A stretch of 64,000 nt of DNA from Kribbella jejuensis (GCF_006715085.1 NZ_VFMM01000003.1:62001-126000), one strand, 5' to 3'; shown: positions 8,391 through 17,189, counted from the first letter of the stretch. Program-made: numbers and translations. The notes: generated by a model not told the origin, from the sequence alone.

Positions 8391-9474
8391 GGATCGGTGG
8401 CTGGTAGCCGGCCGGCTTGTCCGCGACCTTCACGCCCGCATTCACCAACCAGCCTTGGTACTCGGGTGTGAACATCCGGTAGACCGACGACGGCGGTACG
8501 GCGCTCGCCTCGTCGAGGGCCGCGCGCAACTCGGCCGGCAGCTCGAACCCGAGCGCCTCGATGCTCGACTCCAGCTGCTCCGGACGGCTCGCCCCGACGA
8601 TTGCGGACGCGACACCGGGCTGGGTGGCGGCCCAGTTGACGGCCACCTGTGCCATCGTCACACCGAGCTTGTCCGCCACGTCCCGGACCACCGGCAACAG
8701 GTCCCACTGCCGATCGGTCCAGGTCTGCCCGGCCGCGCCGTCCCCGGTCAGCCGCCCGTCGCCGGACAGCTTTTCCGTCGCGTCGCGGAGGTACTTTCCG
8801 GTCAGGAAGCCGCCGCCGAGCGGGCTCCACGCGGTGATCCCGAGCCCGAGCTGCTGGGCCATCGGCACATGCTCGGTCTCGATCGCGCGCTCGATCAGCG
8901 AGTACGGCAGTTGCAGGCTGACCATCGGCGTCAGCGAGTGCGCGTCGGCCAGCGTCTGCGCGCGAGCGGCGTACCAGGACGGTACGTCGGACAGCCCGAC
9001 GTACCGGATCTTGCCGGCCCGGGCCAGGTCGTCGAGGGTCCGCAGTACCTCGTCGACCGGGGTGATCCGGTCCCAGGTGTGCAGCAGGAACAGGTCGACG
9101 TAGTCGGTGCCGAGCCGGCGCAGCGAGTCCTCCAGCGCCCGGATCAGGTGCTTGCGGCTGTTGCCGCCCGCGTTCGGATCGCCGGTGTCGACGCTGTTGG
9201 TCGCCTTGGTGGTGAGCACCATCCGCTCCCGGACCCCGGCCTCGGCGATCAGCCGGCCGACGATCCGTTCGCTCTCGCCCGCGGTGTAGAAGTCGGCGGT
9301 GTCGACGAAGTTGCCGCCGGCCTCGAGGTAGGTGCGGAAGATCGCCCGTGCCTCGTCCTCGGTCTTCCCGTACGGTGCGTGGAAACCGTCCTGGCCGAAG
9401 TTCATCGTGCCCAGGGCCAGTCGGCTGACGCGCAGTCCGGACCGCCCGAGCAGGTAATAGTCGTCAAGTGCCAT
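8377..9474 (-). CDS. Aldo/keto reductase
   Basis: 365 residues from ATG at 9474 (MALDDYYLLGRSGLRVSRL); a GTG two codons upstream at 9480 is an alternative and neither has a strong ribosome binding site. AKR residues are complete: NFVDTADFYTAGESE (Asp, Tyr), VLTTKATNS (Lys), DLFLLHTWD (His), TAWSPLGGGFLTGKY, and the cofactor end AIVGASRPEQLESS. Subfamily resemblance is to the potassium-channel-beta-like or YajO-type reductases. It is divergent from the GMC oxidoreductase across a 73-bp gap, so the two may share regulation in a sugar or alcohol redox pathway. Confidence 0.91.
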   Translation of the reverse strand: MALDDYYLLGRSGLRVSRLALGTMNFGQDGFHAPYGKTEDEARAIFRTYLEAGGNFVDTADFYTAGESERIVGRLIAEAGVRERMVLTTKATNSVDTGDPNAGGNSRKHLIRALEDSLRRLGTDYVDLFLLHTWDRITPVDEVLRTLDDLARAGKIRYVGLSDVPSWYAARAQTLADAHSLTPMVSLQLPYSLIERAIETEHVPMAQQLGLGITAWSPLGGGFLTGKYLRDATEKLSGDGRLTGDGAAGQTWTDRQWDLLPVVRDVADKLGVTMAQVAVNWAATQPGVASAIVGASRPEQLESSIEALGFELPAELRAALDEASAVPPSSVYRMFTPEYQGWLVNAGVKVADKPAGYQPPILNWR

Positions 9475-9547
9475 GACCACAGCGTTGCTCGCAGAAAATG
9501 GACCGGCAAGTACAAACTCCTCCGTCGCAGCGTGAAAGGATTTCGGC

Positions 9548-11473
9548 GTGCGCTTGTCTGAACAGCAACGGATCGAGCTGGAGCGGTTGGCGGAGTACGT
9601 GGTGCCGGGGGAGGGTTGGCAGCGTTCTGCGGTCGAGTTCGTCGAGCGGGTGCTGACGGAGGATCGGCCGGACTGGACGGGACGGGTCGAGCGGGCCCTG
9701 GCCGGTGGGGACCGGGAGTGGCTGACCCGGTTGGTTGCCCAGGGCTACTACGCGCAGCCGTCGGCATGGCAGTCGGTGGGTTGGCACACCGGGAAGTTCG
9801 ACACCGTCCAGACCGAGCTGCGGGTGACGCCGTGGGAGGCCGTGGCCGATAGGTACGACACCGTCGTGATCGGGTCGGGCGCCGGTGGCGGCGCCGCGGC
9901 CCAGGTGCTCGCGGAGTCGGGGCGGTCAGTACTCGTCGTCGAGTTGGGTGACTACCCGTCGACGGACTCGCTGGCCCACGATCATCTGCGGAACCCACGG
10001 GCGACGCTCGGGCTGCCGGCGCCGACCGATCCCGATCCGGCCGGGCGGCCGCGGGTCGCGATTCAGGACGGCGTACGGTCCCAGGTCCTGCCGCCCGACG
10101 GCGGCTGGGGGAACAACGCGTTCACGGTCGGCGGCGGCACCCGCGTGTACGGCGCGCAGGCGTGGCGGTTCGTGCCGCGGGACTTCCGGATGGCCACGAC
10201 GTACGGCGTACCGGAAGGCAGTTCGCTCGCCGACTGGCCGATCTCGTACGACGACCTCGAGCCCTACTACTCGCTGGCCGAACAGCGGTTCGGTGTGAGC
10301 GGCGGCGGAACCGACCCGTGGCACGGACCGCGGTCGATCCCGCTGCCGATGCCGCCGATGCCACGGACCGGACCGGCGGACTTGCTGGCCGGAGCCGCCG
10401 AGCGGCTGGGCTGGGGCACGCTCGACGTACCGCTGCTGATCAACTCGGTCGACTACCAAGGACGAGCCGGCTGCGTGCGCTGCGGCCAGTGCGTGGGGTT
10501 CGCCTGCCCGGTCGAGGCGAAGAGCGGTATGCATAACACGGCCCTTCCCGCGGCGCTCGCGACCGGCAACTGCACGCTCGTCACGTCGACCACCGCCGAA
10601 CGGCTCGTCACCGACGAAACCGGCCGGGTCGTCGGGGTCGCGATGGTCGGCGACAACGGACGGCGGACGATCCTGTGCGACGAGGTGGTGATCGCGGCCG
10701 GTGCCTCGGAAACGCCGCGGTTGCTGCTGAACAGTGCGCACGACGGTGAGCCGCAGGGTATCGGCAACAACCAGGACCAGGTCGGCCGGCATCTGCAGGC
10801 GCACGTGTACGCCGGTGCGGTCGGGTTGTTCGAGGACGAGGTGGCCGACCTCGTCGGGCCGGGTGTGTCGATCGCGACCTGCGACTTCCGGCACGGGAAC
10901 GACGGCTTCGTCGGTGGCGGGATGCTCGCGAACGAATTCGTGCCGACCCCGGCGGCGACGTACGACTACCTGACCGGCGCCGGGATGATCCCGCCGGCCG
11001 GAGCGGAGAGCGTGCAAGCGATGCGGCACGCCGTACGGCGGATGGTCCGCGTGGTCGGGCCGATCCAGGAGATGACGTCGGCCGAGTCCCGTGTCCGCGT
11101 CGACCGGTCCGTCGTGGATCGGTACGGAAACCCGGTGGTGGTCACCAGCGGATCGATTCATCCCGAGGATGCCCGGCTCCACGACTTCATGAGCGCAAGG
11201 GCCGTCGAGTGGCTGACCGCGGCGGGTGCCGTTCGGACGTCAGCGTCGAGGCTGGGGAGTCTCGGCCGGCCGAGCATCGGGCAGCATCAGGCCGGGACGT
11301 GCCGGATGGGCGATGACCCGGCCCGCTCGGCCACCGATCCGCACGGCCGCGTCTGGGGACACGACAACGTGTGGATCGCCGATGCCTCGGTGCACGTCAC
11401 GAACGGCGGCGTGAACCCGGTTCTCACCGTCCTCGCGACCGCCTTGCGCACGGCCACGGGGATCGTGGCTTAG
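9548..11473 (+). CDS. GMC-family FAD-dependent oxidoreductase
   Basis: 641 residues from GTG at 9548, preceded by AAAGGA. GMC enzymes oxidise alcohols or sugars using FAD. The dinucleotide-binding motif VVIGSGAGGGAAAQVLAESG is at about residues 106-125. It is followed by NNAFTVGGGTRVYGAQAWR, the GMC signature cysteines CVRCGQCVGFACPVEAK near 310, and a C-terminal GTCRMGDDP and DASVHVTNGGVNPVLT that bind flavin and supply the active-site His/Asn region. The first 95 residues resemble the small gluconate-2-dehydrogenase subunit 3-type helical domain, here fused to the N-terminus. There is no signal peptide, so it is probably cytoplasmic. The 3' end overlaps the convergent VOC gene by 4 bp. Confidence 0.9.
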   Translation: MRLSEQQRIELERLAEYVVPGEGWQRSAVEFVERVLTEDRPDWTGRVERALAGGDREWLTRLVAQGYYAQPSAWQSVGWHTGKFDTVQTELRVTPWEAVADRYDTVVIGSGAGGGAAAQVLAESGRSVLVVELGDYPSTDSLAHDHLRNPRATLGLPAPTDPDPAGRPRVAIQDGVRSQVLPPDGGWGNNAFTVGGGTRVYGAQAWRFVPRDFRMATTYGVPEGSSLADWPISYDDLEPYYSLAEQRFGVSGGGTDPWHGPRSIPLPMPPMPRTGPADLLAGAAERLGWGTLDVPLLINSVDYQGRAGCVRCGQCVGFACPVEAKSGMHNTALPAALATGNCTLVTSTTAERLVTDETGRVVGVAMVGDNGRRTILCDEVVIAAGASETPRLLLNSAHDGEPQGIGNNQDQVGRHLQAHVYAGAVGLFEDEVADLVGPGVSIATCDFRHGNDGFVGGGMLANEFVPTPAATYDYLTGAGMIPPAGAESVQAMRHAVRRMVRVVGPIQEMTSAESRVRVDRSVVDRYGNPVVVTSGSIHPEDARLHDFMSARAVEWLTAAGAVRTSASRLGSLGRPSIGQHQAGTCRMGDDPARSATDPHGRVWGHDNVWIADASVHVTNGGVNPVLTVLATALRTATGIVA

Positions 11474-11994
11474 CCGACCCGGGAGATGCCCACGCCGCTG
11501 CGGGCGTCCCGGCCGTACTTCGCGAGCTCCGCGGGCAGGTCGAGCCGGGACACGCCGGCCTTGTTCCGGTCCTCGTCGGTGAGCAGGTCGGCCGGGATGA
11601 TCCAGACGATCTCGAACTCCAGACCGTCCGGGTCCTTGCCGTACAGCGACTTGGTCGTGCCGTGGTCGGACGCACCGACCAGCGCATCGGCCTGGCTCAG
11701 CGCGTCGGCCAGGGACTCCAGGTCACCGAGCGTGTCGACCTCCCACGCCAGGTGGTACAGCCCGACACTCGTCCGGCCGGCGCCGGACGGCGCGGCCTGG
11801 GACCCGATCTGGAACAGGCCGAGGTCGTGGTCGTTGGTGGACCCGGGTGCGCGCAGGAACGCCGCGCCGGGGAACGCGTCGCCGGTCTCGGTGTAGCCGA
11901 AGCCGAGGACGTCTCGGTAGAACGCGACGCTCGCCGCGACGTCGCGCACGTACAGGACCGCGTGGTTCAACCGGAAGATCGCCATGTCAACCAT
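11470..11994 (-). CDS. VOC-family (glyoxalase/dioxygenase-like) protein
   Basis: 174 residues, or 171 from the ATG at 11985 (MAIFRLNHAVLYVRDV). It has the paired beta-alpha-beta-beta-beta modules of the vicinal-oxygen-chelate superfamily: LNHAVLYVRDVAASVAFYRDVLGF at the start, VGLYHLAWEVDTLGDLE in the middle (second metal His), and SLYGKDPDGLEFEIVW at the end (metal Glu). This matches extradiol catechol-dioxygenase or glyoxalase-like proteins. The substrate is unknown. An inverted repeat lies directly upstream (11998-12013), overlapping the likely promoter. Confidence 0.86.
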   Translation of the reverse strand: MVDMAIFRLNHAVLYVRDVAASVAFYRDVLGFGYTETGDAFPGAAFLRAPGSTNDHDLGLFQIGSQAAPSGAGRTSVGLYHLAWEVDTLGDLESLADALSQADALVGASDHGTTKSLYGKDPDGLEFEIVWIIPADLLTDEDRNKAGVSRLDLPAELAKYGRDARSGVGISRVG

Positions 11995-11997
11995 GGT

Positions 11998-12013
11998 AGT
12001 TGAAGACTCAACT
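11998..12013. promoter_or_regulatory. Candidate MarR-type operator before the VOC gene
   Basis: AGTTGA-AGAC-TCAACT is an inverted repeat with perfect 6-bp arms, 4 bp upstream of the VOC start codon at 11994 (minus strand). The core GTTGAAGACTCAAC closely resembles GTTGAAGGTACAAC at 38064-38077, beside a MarR gene in this window. Binding there would block initiation of the VOC transcript. Confidence 0.5.
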
Positions 12014-12018
12014 TATTT

Positions 12019-12684
12019 CTAGCGGCGGCGCTTGGGTTTCTGCTGCGGGGTCTTTTGGGGCTTGGCCCTCTTGGCGGGTACGGCGGGCACGGCGGGACCG
12101 CGCGAGCTGTTCACGGTCCGGCCGCGGACGATCCCGATCAGGTGCTCGACAACTTCGCGGTCGTCGTCCTCCCGCCAGCTGAGCGCCACCTGCGACTCCG
12201 GTACGCCGGTCAGCGGGCGGTAGGTGAGGTCCTTGCGGTGGTGCAGCCGCGCCAGCGACTGCGGGACGACCAGCAGGCCGGTGCCCATGGCAACCAGCTC
12301 GATCGCGTCCCGGGTCCGCGCCGGACGCTCGTCGATCAGCCGGCCGGGTGGTTGTGCCCAGTCGAGGACGTCGTCCTGCGGGTGCAGCATCAGCTCGTCG
12401 GCGAGGTCGTCGACGGAGATCTCGTCGGCGGCCGTGATCACGTGGTCCTTCGGTACGACAACGACCGTCTGTTCGACGTACAGCGGGATCGCGTGCAGGC
12501 CGGTGCGGTCGATCGGGAGCCGGAGCAGCACGGCGTCGAGCTCGGTACGTCGTACCAGCGCCGGCGCCTCGTCCGCACCGACCTGGACGAGTTCGAGCGG
12601 AACCCGGGGGAGTCGCTCCGCCCAGATCCGGGACCACTTGGCGGGCGTCACGCCGGGGACGTAGCCCAGCCGGAATCCGGTCAC
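12019..12684 (-). CDS. LysR-type substrate-binding domain protein without HTH
   Basis: 221 residues from GTG at 12684 (MTGFRLGYVPGVTPAKWSRIW); a GTG at 12705 is an alternative. It is a periplasmic-binding-protein-like LysR effector domain. GFRLGYVPG opens the first strand, followed by LDAVLLRLPI, YVEQTVVVVPKDH and AIELVAMGTGLLVVPQSLARLHH. There is no winged-helix domain, and the normal LysR N-terminus (about 90 residues) is missing. Upstream sequence codes for the divergent DUF5997 gene, so this is not a local truncation. Stand-alone proteins of this kind recur in Actinobacteria next to DUF5997. The tail (KRAKPQKTPQQKPKRRR) is strongly basic and could contact nucleic acid. Confidence 0.82.
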   Translation of the reverse strand: MTGFRLGYVPGVTPAKWSRIWAERLPRVPLELVQVGADEAPALVRRTELDAVLLRLPIDRTGLHAIPLYVEQTVVVVPKDHVITAADEISVDDLADELMLHPQDDVLDWAQPPGRLIDERPARTRDAIELVAMGTGLLVVPQSLARLHHRKDLTYRPLTGVPESQVALSWREDDDREVVEHLIGIVRGRTVNSSRGPAVPAVPAKRAKPQKTPQQKPKRRR

Positions 12685-12717
12685 GGTCGCCAGGCTACCG
12701 GGCACTACGCTGCTGCC

Positions 12718-13089
12718 ATGACAGCGCGTAAGGCCCAGACCATGAAGCCCGCCACCGCGGCGAAGAAGCTGGACGTGTACCTCCCGGCCACGCCGGCCGA
12801 GTTCCAGGAAGGTGTCGTGTCCCGGGACGAGCTGAACGCGCTGCAGACCGACCCGCCGGAATGGCTCCGCGAGCTGCGGAAGAACGGTCCGCACCCCCGT
12901 TCGGTGGTCGCGGCCCGGCTCGGCGTCTCGATCAGCGGCCTGGCCCGCGCCGGGATCACCGAGGCGCTCACGACGGCGGACATCGAGGCGATCCGGGCCG
13001 AGAACCCGGACTGGCTGGAGCGCGAACGTGCCACCCAGGCCGAGGTCCGCCGCCAGGAAGCCGAGCTGCGGGAGCAGAAGTCGCGCTAA
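12718..13089 (+). CDS. DUF5997 family protein
   Basis: 123 residues. It matches the actinobacterial DUF5997 family by MKPATAAKKLDVYLPATPAE and DPPEWLRELRKNGPHPR, followed by a short HTH-like stretch (VVAARLGVSISGLARAGIT). The charged C-terminus is rich in Arg, Glu and Gln and is probably helical. Function is unknown; the middle helices suggest nucleic-acid binding. It is divergent from the HTH-less LysR domain gene (33-bp gap). That pairing is familiar in Actinobacteria and suggests that the two proteins work together. Its 3' end overlaps the convergent alaX gene by 4 bp. Confidence 0.85.
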   Translation: MTARKAQTMKPATAAKKLDVYLPATPAEFQEGVVSRDELNALQTDPPEWLRELRKNGPHPRSVVAARLGVSISGLARAGITEALTTADIEAIRAENPDWLERERATQAEVRRQEAELREQKSR

Positions 13090-13805
13090 CTGATCCGGAC
13101 CCGGAGCCGCCGGAAGCCGCGGCCCTTGCTCTCGATCTTCACGACCTCCATCCGGCCGATCAGCGCCGTCGAGGCGACGTGGGTGCCGCCGTCCGCCTGG
13201 GTGTCCAGACCCGCGATGTCGACGATCCGGACCACCTCGATATCCGGCGGGAGCAGGTTGGTCGCGGTCCGGATGATGTCGGGAATCGCGAACGCCTCCT
13301 CCCGCGGCAGCGTGCTGACCGTGATCGCGCGGTCGGTCCGGATCTCGGCGTTGACCGCCTCGGCGACCCGGTCCTTGAAGTCCGGCGGTACCTCGGCCAG
13401 GTCGAAGTCCATCCGCGCCGACAGCGGCTCCATGTTCCCGCCGGTGACGAGTGCGCCGAAGTCGCGGAACACCACGCCGGTGAGGACGTGCAACCCCGAA
13501 TGGGTGCGCATCAGGTGAGTACGCCGTTCGTCGTCGAGCGCGCCGCGGACCGCCGTACCGACGACGGGAACCGGGTCGTCCTGGTGCGGGACCAGGTACA
13601 GGTCGTCGCCCTTGATCGTGCCGGTGATCCGGGTCCGGACGCCGCCCCACAACAGCACGCCTTCGTCCGGCGGCTGCCCGCCACCACCCGGGTAGAACGC
13701 CGACCGGTCGAGCACGATCCCGCGCTCCGGGTCCACGCCGACGACTGTCGCGTCCCACTCCCGCACCGAGGCGTCGTCCAGATCGAGCCGATGGGTATGT
13801 GTCAT
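13086..13805 (-). CDS. alaX: Alanyl-tRNA editing protein (AlaX-type)
   Basis: 239 residues, normal for a stand-alone AlaX. These enzymes hydrolyse Ser-tRNA(Ala) or Gly-tRNA(Ala) in trans to protect translation. Visible features are LDRSAFYPGGGGQPPDEG near the N-terminus (glycine-rich motif of the AlaRS second additional domain) and the zinc histidines in RTHSGLHVLTGVVF. Near the C-terminus is DGGTHVASTALIGRMEVVKIESKGRGFRRLRV, where the usual Cys-x3-His site is replaced by His alone. The start ATG at 13805 overlaps the stop of the upstream aminotransferase (ATGA), so the two are co-translated. Confidence 0.92.
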   Translation of the reverse strand: MTHTHRLDLDDASVREWDATVVGVDPERGIVLDRSAFYPGGGGQPPDEGVLLWGGVRTRITGTIKGDDLYLVPHQDDPVPVVGTAVRGALDDERRTHLMRTHSGLHVLTGVVFRDFGALVTGGNMEPLSARMDFDLAEVPPDFKDRVAEAVNAEIRTDRAITVSTLPREEAFAIPDIIRTATNLLPPDIEVVRIVDIAGLDTQADGGTHVASTALIGRMEVVKIESKGRGFRRLRVRIS

Positions 13806-14962
13806 GACTCGACCAATGCCGCGAACGCGTCGAGGGCGCGCTGGATGTTGTCGATCGAGTTCGCGTACGAGAAGCGCAGGTGGCCCTCGCCGTACCCGCC
13901 GAACGACGTGCCGGGCAGGCACGCGACGCCGGCCTCGGCGAGTAGGCGGTCGGACAGCGTCGCCGCCGGTGCGCCGAGTTCGGTGATGTTCGGGAACGCG
14001 TAGAACGCGCCGCCGGGCTCCAGGCAGGACACGCCCGGTACGGCGTTCAGCCCGGACACGATCACCTCGCGGCGTTCACGGAACGCCTCGAGCATCCGGT
14101 CGACGTCGTCCCACGGGCCTTCGAGCGCGGCGATCGCGGCGTACTGACTGAACGCCGACGTACACGACACCGAGTTGATCATCAACCGGGTCACGGGCTC
14201 CACGAGCGGTTCCGGGAACACGCCGTACCCGAGTCGCCAGCCGGTCATCGCAAAAGTCTTCGACCAGCCGTCGAGCAGGACCGTTCGCTCCGCCATGCCG
14301 TCGAGGTCGAGCACGCTGTGGTGCTTACCGTCGTACCGCAAGGCCCAGTAGACCTCGTCGCTCAGCACGACCAGGTCGTGCTCGATCGCGATCTCCGCGA
14401 TCGCCTGGAGCTGCTCCGGAGTCGACGCGCTCCCGCACGGGTTGTGCGGCGAGTTGAGGATCAGCAGCTTGGTCCGGTCGGTGACCAGTGAGCGCAGTTC
14501 CTCGGGGTCGACGACGAACCCGTTCTCCTCGCGCAGCGGGATCGGGACCGGCGTGGCGCCGGCGAAGGACGCGATCGAGGCGTACATCGGGAAGCCCGGG
14601 TCGGGGTAGAGGACCTCGTCACCCTGCTCGCAGAGCGCCAGGATCGTGAAGAACATGATCGGCTTCGCGCCGGGCGTGATCAGGACCCGGTCCGGCGTCG
14701 TCCGCAGCCGGTTCGTCCGGCCGAGGAAGTCCGCGACCGCGGTCCGCAGTTCGGGGATCCCGGGCGCCGGCACGTAGTGCGTGTAGCCCTTGTCGAGCGC
14801 CTGCTGCGCGGCCGCGACGACGTGGGCGGGCGTGTCGAAGTCCGGCTCGCCGATCTCCAGGTGCACGATCTCGCGGCCCTGTGCCTCCAGCGCCTTGGCC
14901 TTCGCGAGGACCTCGAACGCCGACTCGGTCCCCAGCCGGTCCATCCGTTGAGCAAGTTTCAC
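13802..14962 (-). CDS. PLP-dependent aminotransferase, class I/II
   Basis: 386 residues from GTG at 14962 (MKLAQRMDRLGTESAFEVL). Fold type I aminotransferase. The PLP lysine is in LDGWSKTFAMTGWRLGYG, the cofactor Asp/Tyr region in LVVLSDEVYWALRYDG, and LNSPHNPCGSAS and the arginine near FRFSYANSI complete the site. It most resembles aspartate/aromatic-type enzymes. The partner gene alaX, translationally coupled through ATGA, edits mischarged tRNA(Ala). An alanine- or serine-linked amino-acid role would make sense of the pairing, but substrate specificity cannot be read from sequence. The divergent epimerase starts 33 bp away. Confidence 0.9.
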   Translation of the reverse strand: MKLAQRMDRLGTESAFEVLAKAKALEAQGREIVHLEIGEPDFDTPAHVVAAAQQALDKGYTHYVPAPGIPELRTAVADFLGRTNRLRTTPDRVLITPGAKPIMFFTILALCEQGDEVLYPDPGFPMYASIASFAGATPVPIPLREENGFVVDPEELRSLVTDRTKLLILNSPHNPCGSASTPEQLQAIAEIAIEHDLVVLSDEVYWALRYDGKHHSVLDLDGMAERTVLLDGWSKTFAMTGWRLGYGVFPEPLVEPVTRLMINSVSCTSAFSQYAAIAALEGPWDDVDRMLEAFRERREVIVSGLNAVPGVSCLEPGGAFYAFPNITELGAPAATLSDRLLAEAGVACLPGTSFGGYGEGHLRFSYANSIDNIQRALDAFAALVES

Positions 14963-14994
14963 GCCACCCACCCTAGTTCTGCCAGGATTGCTAC

Positions 14995-15870
14995 GTGGCA
15001 CAGGTTGCGGTTACCGGAAGCAGTGGCAAGCTCGGGCGTGCGGTGGTCGACCACCTGGCCGAGCATGGATGGGACGTGGTGGCGCTCGACCAGGCGCCGC
15101 CGGCGCGCGACGACGTGACGTCGTCCCGGGTGGACCTGACCGATTTCGGCCAGACGTACGAGGCGATCGCGGGCATCGACGACCGGCACAACGGGGTCGA
15201 TGCGGTGGTTCACCTGGCCGCGATCCCGGCGCCGGGGCTGCGGCCCAACGCGGCGACGTTCCACAACAACATGACGGCGACCTACAACGTGTTCTCCGCG
15301 GCGCTGCGGGCCGGCGTCCGGAACATCGTGTGGGCGTCGAGCGAGACCGTGCTGGGGCTGCCGTTCGAAGAGTTCCCGCCGTACGTGCCGGTCGACGAGG
15401 ACTACCCTCCGCGACCGAACTCGACGTACTCGCTGGTCAAGACGCTCGAGGAGGAGCTGGCCCGGCAGCTGTGCCGGTGGCACCCGGACCTGAAGCTGAT
15501 CGGGCTGCGCTTCTCGAACGTGATGTACCCCGAGGACTATGCGCGCTTCCCGTCGTTCGACGCCGACGCGCAGGCGCGCAAGTGGAACCTCTGGGGCTAC
15601 ATCGACGCCCGCGACGGCGCGCAGGCGGTCCGCAAGGCGCTCGAGTACGACGTGACCGGGACCGACGTGTTCATCGTGGCCAACGCCGACACGGTGATGT
15701 CGCGGCCCAACGAGGAACTGCTCGCGGAGGTGTTCCCCGGCGTGCCCGTCAAACGACCGTTCGGACCGAACGAGACGCTGCTGTCGATCGACAAGGCACG
15801 CCGGTTGCTCGGCTACGAACCCGAGTACTCCTGGCGGGGCCCGAACGGGAAGAGCGTGTCCGGGTCGTAG
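14995..15870 (+). CDS. NAD(P)-dependent epimerase/dehydratase (extended SDR)
   Basis: 291 residues from GTG at 14995. It is an extended short-chain dehydrogenase. The nucleotide-binding motif VAVTGSSGKLGRAVVDHL is at residues 4-21. VHLAAIPAPG follows, then an Ser/Tyr/Lys set (WASSETVLG; STYSLVKTLEEE with YxxxK). It could act on nucleotide sugars or uronic acids. The C-terminus (FGPNETLLSIDKARRLLGYEPEYSWR) is typical of the UDP-glucose epimerase-like group. The last 58 bp overlap the convergent flavin oxidase gene, an unusually long overlap, but both frames are intact. Confidence 0.9.
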   Translation: MAQVAVTGSSGKLGRAVVDHLAEHGWDVVALDQAPPARDDVTSSRVDLTDFGQTYEAIAGIDDRHNGVDAVVHLAAIPAPGLRPNAATFHNNMTATYNVFSAALRAGVRNIVWASSETVLGLPFEEFPPYVPVDEDYPPRPNSTYSLVKTLEEELARQLCRWHPDLKLIGLRFSNVMYPEDYARFPSFDADAQARKWNLWGYIDARDGAQAVRKALEYDVTGTDVFIVANADTVMSRPNEELLAEVFPGVPVKRPFGPNETLLSIDKARRLLGYEPEYSWRGPNGKSVSGS

Positions 15871-17189
15871 GCAGCGCGTACCTCGGCCAGCCGCGCGAAC
15901 GTGTCGGCCGGCCAGGACGCCTCGTACGAACCCGGGACCGCGAACCCGCCCGCGAAGTTCGGGTTCGTCTCGGCGCAGATCCACGGCGCCAGCTTCCCCA
16001 GCACTGCATCGGCCGTTGCTGGAAGCACCTTCTCGAACAGGCTCGGGTCCGGTACGCCGATCAGCGTCATCGTGCACGCCCCGCTGCGACCGCCGACCGC
16101 GCTGCCCTCGGGGACGTCCCGCTCGGTCGCGCCGCCGAGGTGCCGGACCTCGACCGCGATGAACGGAAGCTGCTGGTCCGGACCGGCCACGTCCAGGAAG
16201 GCCGCGACGAAGTCGGCGTCCAGTTCGTCGAGCAGCAGCCCGCGGTCCCAGGACGGCGTCGGGTCCTTCGGGTCGTTGTGGATCTGCGCGATGTTTGCGG
16301 CCGGCAGCTCGCCGACGGCGTCGATCAGCGGCGTACCGGCGTCGCGGATCGGCTGGAACAGGCGCTTGCCCGCGGCTGCGTCGCCGACGTATGCGAAACG
16401 CACGCTGAGCACGGTCTTGCCGCGCAGCGGTGCCGGAATGAACTCCAGCGGCGGCAGCCGGAGGACGACGACCGACGAGTTCGCCTCCTCGGGGAGCGTC
16501 TTGGTCCACTCGGCCCAGGTGGAGAACACCGGCGCGATGTGCTCGGCGTCGAAGAACACCGAACCGGCGTACAACGTGCTCAGCTCGACCAGCCCGAAGT
16601 CCATCGCGGTGACGATGCCGAAACCGCCCTTGCCGCCCCGCAACGCCCAGAACAGGTCCTCGTTCTCGGTCGGGCTCGCCGTCACCGCTCCGGTGGCCGT
16701 CACGACCCGGAAGCTGCGTGCCCAGTCCGACGAGAAGCCGTACGTGCGGGCCAGCGGGCCGAGGCCGCCGCCGAGCGTGTAGCCGATGCAGCCGACCGCG
16801 TCGGACGCGCCGGTGATCGGCGCCAGCCCGTGCGGCGCGGCGGCCGCGATCACCTCGGCCCAGCGCGAGCCGGCGTTGATGTGCGCGGTCTTCGTCTCGG
16901 CGTCCACGGTCACGCCGGTCATCCGGGTCGTGGTGACCACGATCCCGCCCTGGATCGGGATCGGGATGCCATGGCCGGTGGCCAGTACGCGAACCGGCGT
17001 ACCGGTCGCGGCAGCGGCCCGGACGACCGCGACGGCGTCGGCCTCGGACGTCAGCCCGACGACGACGTCGGGTGTGTGCGTCACGGCGAGGTTGAAGCCG
17101 GACAGCTCCTCGGCGTACCCCTCGTCGGCGGATGTCAGTACCGGTCCGGCGACGTCGCCGCGCAGCCGGGTGATCAAGTCTTCAGTCAT
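15813..17189 (-). CDS. FAD-binding (BBE-like) oxidoreductase
   Basis: 458 residues with a good ribosome binding site (GGAGGGG) before ATG 17189. It is a PCMH-type FAD oxidase with a berberine-bridge-like C-terminus. VLATGHGIPIPIQGGIVVTTTRMTGV (about residues 66-91) holds the histidine that in this family can attach FAD covalently, and CIGYTLGGGLGPLARTYG holds the second flavin contact. The C-terminal RLAEVRAAYDPDTLFPFG matches the BBE domain. Substrates of relatives include sugars, alkaloids and aromatics; the one here is unknown. It is divergent from the large carboxylase gene across 194 bp that hold both promoters. There is no export signal. Confidence 0.9.
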   Translation of the reverse strand: MTEDLITRLRGDVAGPVLTSADEGYAEELSGFNLAVTHTPDVVVGLTSEADAVAVVRAAAATGTPVRVLATGHGIPIPIQGGIVVTTTRMTGVTVDAETKTAHINAGSRWAEVIAAAAPHGLAPITGASDAVGCIGYTLGGGLGPLARTYGFSSDWARSFRVVTATGAVTASPTENEDLFWALRGGKGGFGIVTAMDFGLVELSTLYAGSVFFDAEHIAPVFSTWAEWTKTLPEEANSSVVVLRLPPLEFIPAPLRGKTVLSVRFAYVGDAAAGKRLFQPIRDAGTPLIDAVGELPAANIAQIHNDPKDPTPSWDRGLLLDELDADFVAAFLDVAGPDQQLPFIAVEVRHLGGATERDVPEGSAVGGRSGACTMTLIGVPDPSLFEKVLPATADAVLGKLAPWICAETNPNFAGGFAVPGSYEASWPADTFARLAEVRAAYDPDTLFPFGPRQEYSGS

